Source: Paragordius varius (lineage: Eukaryota; Nematomorpha). From it: a stretch of 64,000 bases of DNA. Below the pieces are notes generated by a model that ran no database searches, was not told the origin of the DNA, and saw only the letters and a program-made list of their open reading frames with translations. A program made the translations under genes and the position numbers. Below, piece by piece: positions 1-21,650 of the stretch (position 1 is its first letter; every line of letters begins with the position of its first letter). The stretch covers positions 4,836,001-4,900,000 of the forward strand of contig OZ176051.1 of NCBI GenBank assembly GCA_964247055.1. Reading direction: 5' to 3'.

Positions 1-552
1 CATTTTTTGAAAAATATTTTTTTTATGTCAAAATTTAACATATATTTAAAATTTTATCGCGCAATCACTGCCACCCGTTTTAAAAGAGCAAAAAAATTTA
101 TTATTTTCGGAGCCTAATCTAAATATTAAAAACATTTTTCTTATAAGTAGTTTTATAATATAGTGATATTTTTTGGAATCAAGCATTTAGCTTTTAAGAT
201 TTTTTACAATAAAATATGCTCAAATTTTGTCATTTTCTGATATATAGCTCTTAACAAGTGTATAAACTTTCATATATCACACAAATCCAAAGTATGTTCC
301 CTTTTCTATCGGATTATATATGTATTTCATCATGATATTTTTTAGTCTACACTGTGTATATACTGTGTTCAATCTATGGTAAAAAATATTTTAATAAAAT
401 ATATATTCTGGTAGATTAATGTAACAAGATTCTCATGGTGATTTAGATTTTGGGGCTTATGAGTGTTATAGGAAGTTCCACTTTTGTGGTAAATGCTCGA
501 CCTAAAATAGCAAATTTAGCGCTCATTATATTTGGTAATAAATTTCAAGCTA
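1..552. repeat. Dispersed AT-rich repeat, family B (left piece)
   Basis: No gene is seen. The stretch resembles other places in the window: about 1-230 matches about 10,090-10,330 (shared stretches around 'gaaaaatat', 'caaaatttag/aacatatat' and 'agtgatat...ttttgga'), and about 415-540 resembles 59,590-59,700 and 63,440-63,540. It is interrupted at about 553 by palindromic repeat A and appears to resume at about 1,860. No coding capacity is visible, so it is probably a non-autonomous transposon of unknown class. Confidence 0.5.
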
Positions 553-1735
553 AATTTATTATTTTAACACTTCGATTCAAATTGGGGTATCTAAATACCC
601 CAGACTAAATTTAAATTAAAATTTTTAAAAAACTACTGAAGGAAACGGTCTCAATTTAAATTTATGCTTCTATCTTGATAAATATTATATAAATATACCA
701 AAATATCTTGATAAAATTTTGTTTTGAAAAAAAAGTTTCATCTCAAACTACTTCGACGCCATTTTTATTTTACAAAAATTTTGCAAAATATCGTCATTTA
801 ATTTTAAGGGTAAAACTAAAGCTTATTTTTTATATAAATTACATCTAACATTGATAGAAATAGAAAAAGCCCTTTATTTTGTATTATTTTTTAATTTTAC
901 AATTTGACACATGTCACGTTGACTAAATTTTTACCTTTCAGTTTTAGCTCAAAACAAGTAAGATCAAGTATTTTTGAATAAATTTTTTTATATATTTCGG
1001 TTTATTAACACTTGGATACAACACACTCATTTTAGTCCTTCGATTCAAATTGAGGTAGTTGGATACCCCAGGCCTGTTTAAAATTAAATGCTTTAAAAAA
1101 TATAGAAGGAATCGATACCATGGCAAAATTTTGCACTTATCTAACATTAATAAACCGAAATGTATAAAAAATTTTATTCAAAAATATCTGATATTATTTA
1201 TTTTAAGCTAAAACCGAAAGGTAAAAATTTCGTCAACGTGACATGTGTCAAATTGTAAAATTGAAAATTATACAAACTAAAGCGCTTTTTCTATTTCTAT
1301 CAATGTTAGATGTAATTTATATAAAAAATTAGCTTTAGTTTTACCCTTAAAATTAAAAAGAAACGATATTTTGCAAAAATTTTGTAAAATAAAAATGGCG
1401 TCGAAGTAGTTTGAGATGGAGCTTTTTTTTCAAAACAAAATTTTATCAAGATGTTTTGGCATATTTATATAATATTTATCAGGTGAGAATATAAATTTAA
1501 ATTTAGACCGTTTCCTTCAGGATTTTTTAAAAATATTAATTTAAATTTATTCTGGGGTATTTAGATACCCCAATTTAAATCGAAGTGTTAATGTTATATA
1601 AGTGCAAAATTTTGCCATGGTTTGGATTACTTCCATACTTTTTAAAGTATTTGATTTTAAACAGGCATGGGGTATCCAACTACCCCAATTTGAATCGAAG
1701 GACTAAAATGAGTGGGTTGTATCCAAGTGTTAATA
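553..1735. repeat. Palindromic (foldback) repeat, family A
   Basis: A long inverted repeat. The arm at about 553-1005 ('acacttcgattcaaattggg' near the start) pairs with 1147-1595, and a central segment at 1006-1146 reappears inverted at about 1590-1735. The layout is arm, spacer, inverted arm, inverted spacer. Short inner palindromes such as 'ggggtatctaaatacccc' recur. A second copy lies at 62,245-63,385 and a diverged half at about 61,600-62,060. The open reading frames inside are repeat shadows. It is most likely a foldback or large MITE-type element; the superfamily is not recognised. Confidence 0.75.
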
Positions 1736-1859
1736 TCAATAATATATGTTTCAAAAAAGCAAAACGATATTTTTATTGGATACGGACTATGCTAGAAAAG
1801 ATTTTACCCTTTTAAATGGGCTAGTTTTCTTTAAACAAACTCATAAATATCTAGATTTT

Positions 1860-2345
1860 GTAAGTTTTTTTTAAATATATGGTAGATTATGGCATTAAAA
1901 AAATTTTAAAAATGTATATTTTGCCCAAACTTTAAATTTCAATTTTGGTGAGGTGTTTTTATTATGAGGCATGGTAAAAACGATTAGAAAACACTTTTTC
2001 TATGTAATTCGATGATGTTGAACATTTCATAACCTCAAAATTTTGATTAGAGTATTCATTTAAATTTAAATTTTTATTAATATATTGTTTTTTTACGAAA
2101 ATTCACCTAAAATTAAAAAACTTTAAATATTCTGAAGAGATATAAATTTTCATCATTGAATTATATAGAAAATGTATAATATGCTAGTATAGTTTCTATC
2201 ATGCCTCAAAACACCATAAAACTCGGTTTACCATGTTGTTATAATTCGGAAAAACTTTTTTGATTAGCCTGTATTTAAATTTGACACTCAATCTCATAAC
2301 ATGTTTATATTCTAACCAATCCGATTTTTTTGCGCAGTGTGTGAT
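1860..2345. repeat. Dispersed repeat, family B (right piece)
   Basis: The stretch contains 'tcgatgatgttgaacatt' near 2,010 and a rough inverted partner near 2,150 ('atcattgaattatatag'). The same arrangement occurs at 9,850-10,010 and 63,740-63,920. No coding sequence is seen. The rest, up to the UNC50 start at 2,546, shows nothing recognisable apart from the likely promoter/5' UTR. Confidence 0.45.
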
Positions 2346-2545
2346 CAATTAAACAAATTAATAATTTTTTTAAATGCTTCTTATAAAACTAAAGTCAATA
2401 GTAATGTAAATTTTCGAATATGATCACTTCAATATTTGTTTGCTCTTTTAAAATTCACCGAGACAAAAACTTTAAATATCGAGATAATTTTTAATAAAGT
2501 ATAAACATTAATGACCCTTATTTGAAAGGCCCACATGATTGCAAT

Positions 2546-4447
2546 ATGAATTATATAGACCTCGCCACGGTTGTACCCGATCATCCGCGGGCCGTGTATA
2601 AAACTAGATCTGCGAAAATTTTAAACTATGTCACTAAAATATTTAAATTTAATCAAATGGATTTTCAGTTTGCATTTTGGCAAATAATATATTTATTAAT
2701 ATCACCGCAAAAAGTGTAATGATTTCTTAATTTTTTAGTTTCAGAGATTTTCAATATAGGAAAAGTTTACTTCCTTGATTATAATATTTAGCTACGAAAA
2801 ATCAGTATGCACGAGATGATCCTGCTTTTTTAATTATATTGTTGGGAATGATTTGTGGTATATCTATAATAAAATAATTTTAGTTTCGTCCATCGCATTT
2901 TCGTTAACTTTACGATTAGGTTTTGTCGGACTTCTTAGAGTTATAATATGGAATACATTATTTGATTGCGTATTTGTTGGATCCATAATTTCTACTATAG
3001 CATGGTATACATATTCCCTTAATATCTTAGGTTCTTAATGAATAAATTTATGATTGATGAACGATATAAAAACTCCGATGTAGAATGGGCATACGCATTT
3101 GATGTCCATTTAAATGCACTTCTCCCCTTACTGTTAATTTTGCACTTGATTATGTTACCATTTATATACAGTAACAAATTTTTTAATCTTTAATTTTTTA
3201 GTAATTACATATTCTCCTGATTCGCATATACTCACAATGTTTGGCAATTTGTTTTGGTTAACAGCAATATCCTATTACATATACATAACATTTATTGGAT
3301 ATAACAGTATTTTTGAATTATATTGATTCTATAAATAAAATAGATATTAAAATCTATAGTGGTGGATTTTTAACTGATAAAATAACCGGCGAGACCGCTT
3401 TAAATTCAATCGGTTCTGTCATAATTAGTCTTAAACAAATATTATGTATTGCAGCACTATAGTAAAAAACCAATGTAGTTGTGTTAAAATTTAATAATTA
3501 CTGGGCCTTTAAATAATTATATTTAAGCAGAATTTATCAACATATAAGTTAAATATGTTTGCACCTTTTTTATATGTATATTTATTTATTTGGTTAATAA
3601 AGGTTTTCACACAGTAACGCTCATGAATGCATATATAATCAGTCGAATTTAACCCTATTTTTGAATAAAAAGAATATTAAAATAGATTTTTTTGTCCTAG
3701 ATTTTCTGCAAAAAAATTTGTCCTATACAATTTTATATCAAATGCTTGTAAAAATAATTTTTTTATCTTAATGAAAACCTGATTTAGTTGCTATTTTTTG
3801 TATTTTTAGCATAAAACACATGGTGCGAAAATGGGGTTAATTTATATTTTTTTAAGCTTATAATTATGAGAATTACATGCCGCAGAAGTTTTTACATATG
3901 ATGGCTCACAATTTTTTAAGAAATTAAGTCAAGTCTAAAAAACTGATATTTAATTGAAATTGCATAATCATAATTTTTAAATAAAAAACTAACAAATTTT
4001 AGGAAATAATTTAATTTAAGAAAAATAAATCAATTAGTGGTTTGATAGATGGATTTTTACACCTAAAGAATGATCAATACTTTTCGAATTGAAATTATTT
4101 TATAAAAATAGACAAAAACCGTTATTATTTATTACTAAAACTTAATATGCATCTATTAGCAAAGTAATAAACAAATGGATATTTTTCAAATTTCTACTAT
4201 TCAATTTTATTTAAATCCATATTCACTATTAGCTATTTCGGTATAAATGTAAATGGTATGAAATATTTTGCATCCTGTGTGTTTTATATCCTTATTTTTC
4301 TCCCATTTAGGTTTACCCTACATCGCAAATGCAAAACTGTTGCTTAATTTATTCCCAATCCTTATATTGATGTACATTTTATCCGTAATTTTTACATGGA
4401 ACTTAACTTCAATGTTTGTGCGATTTCACAAATATCGAGCACTATAA
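2546..4447 (+). CDS. UNC50: UNC50 family Golgi membrane protein, 7 exons with ultra-short introns
   Basis: Exons by eye: 2546-2715, 2739-2764, 2792-2857, 2884-3004, 3031-3170, 3202-3306 and 4311-4447 (765 nt, 254 aa; human UNC50 is about 259). UNC50 is a conserved multi-pass protein of the Golgi/ER needed for assembly or trafficking of some cell-surface receptors. Diagnostic segments in order: 'FNQMDFQFAFWQIIYLL', 'YARDDPAF', 'NSDVEWAYAFDVHLNAL', 'LFWLTAISYYIYITFIGY', and C-terminal 'TWNLTSMFVRFHKYRAL'. Five introns are 23, 27, 26, 26 and 31 nt, each GT..AG and each needed to keep frame; the last is about 1 kb and holds nothing recognised. The first in-frame ATG is used; a short upstream frame (ATG at 2511) and another small ATG precede it. 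Without the tiny introns this would look like a broken gene. Confidence 0.93.
3307..4310 (+). other. Long last intron of UNC50
   Basis: About 1.0 kb of AT-rich sequence between a 'gta' donor and a 'tttctcccatttag' acceptor. No repeat or coding segment is recognised in it. Confidence 0.85.
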
Positions 4448-4983
4448 AGCGCTATAATCTTTTCATGTATCCCAAATATTTTAGTCTATGGGAATATTTA
4501 AATATATATGTGTAATCTAAATATTTATGTAAATGAACATACATATTCAACTTATTTATCCTATTTAAATAAGCTGGATAAAAAATGTTTTAATATTTTA
4601 GCCTAATCATTTGAATTTTATTAATTGAATCAGATCACGGGTGACCCCGCATTAGGGTAAAAAGTAGTTGGTAAGGGTCAGGATTCCAGATTCGGAGTTT
4701 TGTGGCCACGAAGTAATTCCCGCTATAACTTATGATCTTTACATTGTTCTGTCGTAAGGCTACGTTGATTCAAGTCCATTTTTATATTATCAATATAAGA
4801 AAAGAATGGTATTCTCTTCTTCTTTTGCTATCAACATTAATGTTTTCAACGGTTTTTAAAGGGTGAGCGGCGTCTCTTCTTAAAGTATGATCGTAGAGAC
4901 GCAATTGGATGATATAATCGATTTTATCAGTTTTTTAATGAAAGTTGGTATTTTTCGTGTACGAAAGCAGCTTTTGAGTATTC
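4448..4983. other. Intergenic stretch, partly GC-richer
   Basis: The stretch from about 4,630 to 4,960 is noticeably less AT-rich than its surroundings. It contains a possible hairpin (gcgtctct at about 4,870 pairing with agagacgc at about 4,895). It could be the untranslated part of a decayed element related to the RTE scraps that follow. No coding frame is recognised. Confidence 0.35.
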
Positions 4984-5112
4984 GGCTCTTACTAATTAGG
5001 AGTTTTGTTTGATTAGTTTTGTTGAAGGCTCTCACTAATTAGGAGTTTTGTTTGATTAGTTTTGTTGAAGGCTCTCACTAATTAGGAGTTTTGTTTGATT
5101 AGTTTTGTTGAA
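4984..5112. repeat. 43-bp tandem repeat, 3 copies
   Basis: Three near-perfect 43-bp units (4984-5026, 5027-5069, 5070-5112), each running from 'ggctct(t/c)actaattagg' to 'gattagttttgttgaa'. The units differ by about one base, so the expansion is recent. Confidence 0.9.
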
Positions 5113-5514
5113 TGCCCAACTCCTGCTTTGTAAAGATACCATTTTTTAGTTGTTAACATTTTTGTTTTGTAAAATATATTTTAACTAATTATATTTTATC
5201 CAACCTTGTTGTATTCTTCTTTTAATAGCCTTTTGTAGGCTGCCCTGATATGATATTACATCTCCTAGGTAAACAGAAGAGTATTCGATATTTTAATCAT
5301 CAATGTTATATAACTTTAGTGGATGAAAATTATTATTACTGGGATTCAAACAATTTAAACATCTAAAATTTATAGCATTTGTTAATTTGCCTTTTATGTT
5401 AGAGCACGTGCCACATTTGACATGATATGCATTAAATGGAATTCGAACGCACTTTCTTCCTGCAAAATGAGCAGGGATATCTGTGTGTTTCACTTTCACC
5501 CGTTATCATTATTT

Positions 5515-6285
5515 TGTTTTTGTCGGGTTTATAATCATTCCATATTGCTCTAGGCATTTTTTCCACTTGGTATAGTTATTTACCAGTTGATCCCATTATC
5601 GTGTCGTTATTACGAGGTCGTCGGCGAATAACATCAAGGGCACTCGGTTCTTATGTCTTGCGTTGCCGCATCCATTATAGTAATGAAGAGGAGTGGGCTT
5701 AGAACTGAACCTTGATGTAGTCCAGCGTTAGTTGGGAAGTTGATAATTCCCATTTATAAAAATAAAGGCGATCGACTAAAAACATCGTCCTACAGTCCTC
5801 TGAAACTTCTGGAACATCCACTTAAATTATTTGAAATTATATTTGGGAACAGGTTGAGAAAATATATAAACATAGATTAGAATTAGTTTGCATTCCAACC
5901 AAACAGTAGCACCATAGATGCCTTGTTTGTGCTCAGACGCCTACAAGAAAAATATCTGGGAAAGAAACAAAAGCTATACCATGTTAGACATGGAACGTGC
6001 GTTTGATCAAATACCACGCTCCACAATTCAATGACACTGCGTAAAAACGGAATAGAGGAACATACCATACAAATCATATTACTACTTTATAATACAATTA
6101 ACATTAAAACCAATGTCGGCAATACAAGCAACTTCCCAACTAACGCTGGACTACATCAAGGTTCAGTCCCAAGCCCACTCCTTTTCATTACTATGATGGA
6201 TGCGGCAACACAAGATATAAGAACCGATAGCCCTTGGAAAATGTTATTCGCCGACGACCTCTTAATAACGACATGATCATGGGAT
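5515..6285. mobile_element. RTE-like LINE fragment present as an inverted pair
   Basis: The + strand at about 5,960-6,280 encodes a reverse-transcriptase fragment ('MLDMERAFDQI', then 'GLHQGSVPSPLLFI' and 'MLFADDLLITT', the ADD catalytic motif). The same piece occurs inverted: about 5,588-5,752 is nearly the reverse complement of 6,120-6,283. On the minus strand it continues downstream of ADD as 'DQLVNNYTKWKKCLEQYG', typical of RTE-type elements. Both pieces are far too short to be active. The spacer of roughly 370 bp adds a little more decayed LINE sequence. Confidence 0.75.
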
Positions 6286-6516
6286 TAATTTGTAAATTTG
6301 GGTAAAAAAACTCTTGAAAAAATTATTATTTCCTTTTCTTTGGACAAAATCTTGTAGCAGTCAAAAATTTGGATCATTCATTTCTAATAATTTTATTTTT
6401 TTGGTGATTCCAACTAAATTTATTTTTACCGTTTGTAAAAATAATAAAATATTGTAATTATATTTATTAGCAATAACAAACATTAAAATAGAAATATCAT
6501 TTACAATATAAAAACA

Positions 6517-14933
<8,417 letters not shown>

Positions 14934-15149
14934 TTTTTGAAAGTTTTTTTAAAGATTAAAAATAATAAATTTAATGTTGGTAAAAGAGAAATTTTTCAAA
15001 TAAAATATGATAATAATTTATAATTGGTCAAGTATTGTTAACTATAGAATGATAGCGTAAAAATTAAAAACTGATATAATGTTTTATTTTACAATAAACG
15101 CTAAAAAGTATATTTCTCCAATGACCCTAATCAAAACCATCTTTTATGT

Positions 15150-15181
<32 letters not shown>

Positions 15182-17366
15182 ATATATTTATATATTATAA
15201 GTATTGTAATTGAACGAAATTACCAATGTATATAATTATAAAATATTTTATTTTCTAAAGTGCTAGAGCATTTTTGTATGTAGAGCTAGTTAGCTATTAA
15301 CGGGCATTAAAATTTTATTGGGGAATCAATTAGCTGTGTATGAAATAGTTTTAAATGGTGTTACCCCTTAAATGTTTTTTGAGTCATATATTATTTATGC
15401 GATACGTGACTGTTTAATAAATATTACATTACATACTTTTTATCTAAAAATATTTGTCAAAATATATCTATGAAATATAGATTTATTAAATATTTTAATA
15501 GGTAATTTATTAATAAATAGATTTTTATAAAAGTTTATATAGTAGGCTCTTAATCTTGAATATAACCTTTAACCCTATTTGTTTTTAAAAATTATGTTTT
15601 AGTTTATGTAGAAATAGTAGCTTATTTCACACTATAGTTGGGCAATAGGCAACACAGTAGTGTAAAATGCATACAGTATAAAGGTATTAATATCGATTTT
15701 CACAAGTTTTATCTAAGTCTCTAATATTTTGTGTGTCATACGGCCTTTCCTATCAATTAGTCCTTTAATTTTAATGTTTCAAACAATTATTTTTTTTAAT
15801 GAATTTTGAAAATCATTCGTTTTTTAATTTTATTAAATAAACATGTGTTCAACTAATTTTTCTTTGAGTTATTATTACAAACCTTATCAGACTATTGGAA
15901 GTTTGATAATTTACGGTAATAACTGTGTTCGAATACAATCTTATCAACCAAAATTAATTTTAGCATAGTCGAGAATAAAGTTTATACTAAAAACCGTTTT
16001 GATCATTCTTAATTATTAATACTTTACGCCTAAATACTTTAATTCCTAGATAATAAACGTATATAGAAGTTATCAAATTAAAAAAACATTGAAACATAAT
16101 CTATGTTTCATATTTTAAACACTAGATGGAAAAACTCTTGATGGCAATTAATTGAATATTTTTATGACTAAGTGATGAAGGAGGTATTTGATGCAATGAA
16201 AGTAGATGCAAATTTAGGATAAAATTTACAAAAATATAGGTATTATTAGCATTAATCTATTAAAAAGTTCGACACTCTATGAGTTTTTTGCTTTATAATG
16301 GCCCTCCTTTAATACTAACCTAACAATTTTCAGACGAACATGTTATGATAGTTTTAAATGGGTTGTTTAGTGGCCGTTGTTTTTATTGGCAAATGTCTAT
16401 TATCAATTGTTACAAATATAATCTGACATTTTAGTTTTACAAACAGTTATTTTAGTATTAGTACTCTGAATGTAAATGGAAACTATCGAATTTTTCACAA
16501 TTTTTTGGCAAATAAATATTAATCACAAAAGCAGACATAGATAAATTTAGTTTATATCTATAATTAACAATATTATATGCTATTACTAATTTTTTTATCC
16601 GACGAAACTTAGAGAAAGACACGCATTAAATTTAAAAGACTGTAATTTACTTAAACTTGTCAAACATATGTAAAATTTTGCCTTCGAGATAACTTAGATC
16701 TTAGCTTAAGTTGTATGAGTATCTAACGTATAAAACCTTAAAATAATAGAAAGTTAGAATGTCAGAAAATTATTATATTTAAAAAAAGAGATCATGGTAA
16801 AATTTCATTTATTGTTATGTACATGGTTAAGGATAGCAATATTTATATATACAAAACAATACAATTAGTAAATTTATTGACACATAATGCTGAGCGGGTT
16901 ATGACTTGCGGCATTAATGCATTTTATAATGGAAAGTTTTATCGAGCATTTGGTGTTTTCCCTTAAAGTTTAGAGATATACTAATGTCCAGATCTCTCTG
17001 TAATTAATGATATATAAAAATTATATGATAGGAATTTTAAAAAAATATCTAATGATTAAAAATTTGTCAAGTATTAATGTAATATTAAATTTTTTATTAA
17101 ACGTTGCCAGATGGGATTTACAGTAAAAAGATATATGATTTTAAAAATGGTACTGGTCCCTATATATATTTTTTCACCTTTTACCCTTTTAATAAATAAA
17201 TATATGCTTACTGTAAATTTATATGGCAATATTGAAAAAACAGAAATTATTCACAATGTATCTAAAAAAATGTTATATAGCATATATTATTTTAAATAAT
17301 TAATATTTATATTATTTATAAAATTTATAATAAATTTATCGCCATATATCCAAATTCAAAAAAAAA
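14934..17366. other. Intergenic AT-rich stretch between colmedin and PRMT1
   Basis: A (TA)n microsatellite lies at about 15,151-15,172. A small inverted-repeat element may lie at about 17,104-17,235 (TTGCCAGATGGGATTTACAGTAA against ATTGCCATATAAATTTACAG, partly matching). No exon of a neighbouring gene was recognised, including no N-terminal MLH3 exon. Otherwise nothing is seen. Confidence 0.5.
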
Positions 17367-19811
<2,445 letters not shown>

Positions 19812-19914
19812 TGTGTGATTATTCTAAAATTATTTTTATTGCACCATAAAATTAACAGGCTCCTAAATCAAATCTAACGCTATAACATGCTCAATATGTT
19901 ATAAAACCGCTCAC
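19812..19914. promoter_or_regulatory. Putative bidirectional promoter between PRMT1 and MLH3
   Basis: Only 103 bp separate the two divergent start codons. The stretch is AT-rich, and no canonical TATA or initiator could be assigned with confidence. If both starts are right, the genes share one control region. A distant non-coding first exon for either gene would weaken this. Confidence 0.45.
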
Positions 19915-20787
19915 ATGGTAAAAAATGGGACCTCTTTCAAAAAACGAATTACTTTGGAAAAAACTCCATACTACCTAAAAAGCGATGATAAGTTTGTTGA
20001 TTCTCCGATTCTTAAAGTTTTTTTATAAATATTTGAAGTCAATAGGGCAATTCGACAAAAAATTTATATGTTGTATAAACAAGAGTAGTTCATGGTCCAT
20101 TTATATATGTGATCAACATGCGCTTCACGAGAGAATTTTATTTGAAAAGTATCAGAAAGGTTTGTATACATATACAAAAAGAATTTAATTCTTCCGAATC
20201 GCAAAAAATTGAAAATATAGAAATTTCAGTCAATAACCCTGGCTTACAGTACAATGTACTAGTAAATGTAGGACCCAAAAAAATCTAAATGATATGGGTG
20301 TTGGATATTTCTTAAACGATGATAAATTAATTATAAACCGTGTTCCAAAACTTTTATTAGATTTACACACTTATAACATATATGCGACCAAAGATCTTGA
20401 TTCCAAAATGCGTGATCAAATTTCTGAAAAAGTAAACCCATTTTTTAGCTTTCTTCAAAAAATAATTGTTGACGCCACAGTTCAAAAAAATATATATGTT
20501 AGGATATTAATAGTACCCTTAAAGATATTTTAGGGGATTTTGCTTGTTATCGTAATTAATTTTTTTTAAAAGTAGATGCCATAAAGTTTGGGAAAGTATT
20601 AAACATGAAAACATGCCAGAAGTTAATTATCAATCATTCGAAATGTAAATTACCTGGGCAATGTGCCCATGGAAGACCAAGTGTAATCCTAATTTTAACA
20701 GAAAATAATTATAGCGATTTTTTTCCAAAATTGCGCTACATAACAACCGATAGAATAACTAAATTTTGTTATAAATACAATAAATAA
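19915..20787 (+). CDS. MLH3: MLH3 C-terminal endonuclease domain, 6 exons with 21-23 nt introns
   Basis: Exons: 19915-20016, 20039-20159, 20182-20248, 20272-20479, 20503-20551 and 20573-20787 (762 nt, 253 aa). MLH3 pairs with MLH1 as the MutL-gamma nuclease of mismatch repair and meiotic crossover resolution. Visible features: 'SIGQFDKKFICCI' at 35-47, the endonuclease metal motif 'DQHALHERILFE' (D59, Q60, H61, A62, E65, E70), 'QKNLNDMGVGYF', 'AIKFG' and the zinc-site segment 'CKLPGQCAHGRPS' (C207, C213, H215), which distinguishes MLH3 from PMS2. Introns of 22, 22, 23, 23 and 21 nt are each GT..AG and restore frame. The N-terminal GHKL ATPase half of normal MLH3 is not found: no AG acceptor lies between the preceding in-frame stop (about 19,865) and the ATG. 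Either a stand-alone C-terminal protein is made, or the acceptor is further in (19,982). AATAAA overlaps the stop codon. Confidence 0.82.
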
Positions 20788-21044
20788 CAATGTATATATT
20801 TTATAGAAAAAATATTTTTTCCCACCACTGAAAGGAAAAGACTTGTAGTTATCATAAATAGATGGCGCTTTAAAGCAAAGATATGAATAAACTTCAGTTT
20901 TAACATTAATTATTTGTGCTCGGTTACCATTTGGTAAACTTTTAAAAATTTATTTTGTGGTAAAAAATAGTTTTACCACCTATTTTTGCTTCCAAAAATG
21001 TACGATGTTGCATTTATAAACGAAATCGAAATGCATGTAAAGAC

Positions 21045-21192
21045 GTGTTGAATAAAAAGGAGAGACGGTTAGCACTCCCCTAGAAAAGGACGGACAGGGT
21101 CATTAGACCTTAACCACTCAACACACCTCAGCAGTGTGTTTAGGCACATCGTATCAAGCTTAGCACCTTGATACAACAATTTTTTTTATTAT
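21045..21192 (+). ncRNA. Candidate structured small RNA with oligo-T end
   Basis: An island of higher GC with successive potential hairpins: GGAG/CTCC (about 21,060-21,080), GGTC-atta-GACC (about 21,097-21,110), AACACAC/GTGTGTT (about 21,119-21,140) and GTATCAAG/CTTGATAC (about 21,151-21,175). These are followed by 'aacaatttttttt', a Pol III-like terminator or an Sm-like site. 'TTTATAAA' near 21,015 could be an upstream TATA. The family is not recognised, and no tRNA A/B boxes are seen. Confidence 0.35.
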
Positions 21193-21650
21193 ATAGTTTC
21201 GTTAGGAATTTTTGATCAAAAAACTGATAAGAAAATATTTTTCTTATATAAAATAATTTTTTAGTGGTAAGCTTAAAATATATAAAGTAGTTTTTGTGGC
21301 TATTTTTTAAGTTATGACAATTGTTGTCTGATTAGAAAATTGATAGATTTAAGCATGTTACAATAAATTTGATGTTTTTATCATTTCGTTAGTTTGATTT
21401 TTTATTAAATTAAATAAATAGTTTCGTTAGGGAATTTTTAAATAAAAACTGATAAGATTATATTTTTCTTATATAAAATAATTTTTTGGTTGTAAGATTA
21501 AAAATATATAATGTAGTTTTTGTGGCTATTAATTGTGACAATTGTCACCTGATTGATATACTTATTAGAGAATGGATAGATCTAAGCTTTTCACAATAAA
21601 TTTGAGTTTTTTTGATTTCGTCAGTTATAATAATTTTTGATTATAAATTA
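21190..21650. repeat. Two-copy direct repeat of about 225 bp
   Basis: About 21,197-21,420 and 21,421-21,645 are diverged tandem copies. Both run through 'atagtttcgttagg', 'aactgataag', 'ttcttatataaaataatttt', 'gtagtttttgtggctatt', 'tgacaattgt' and 'caataaatttga' in the same order. No coding frame. From about 21,650 to the stop codon of aminopeptidase A at 22,737 nothing else is recognised. Confidence 0.75.

Noticed and set aside
2716-3201. UNC50 as a broken or mis-assembled gene
   Set aside because: The five short gaps are GT..AG, their removal gives a continuous 254-residue UNC50, and total length is a multiple of three.
20017-20572. MLH3 as a frameshifted pseudogene
   Set aside because: Every frame change coincides with a GT..AG gap of 21-23 nt and the joined protein aligns to MLH3 through each junction, so tiny introns explain it better.
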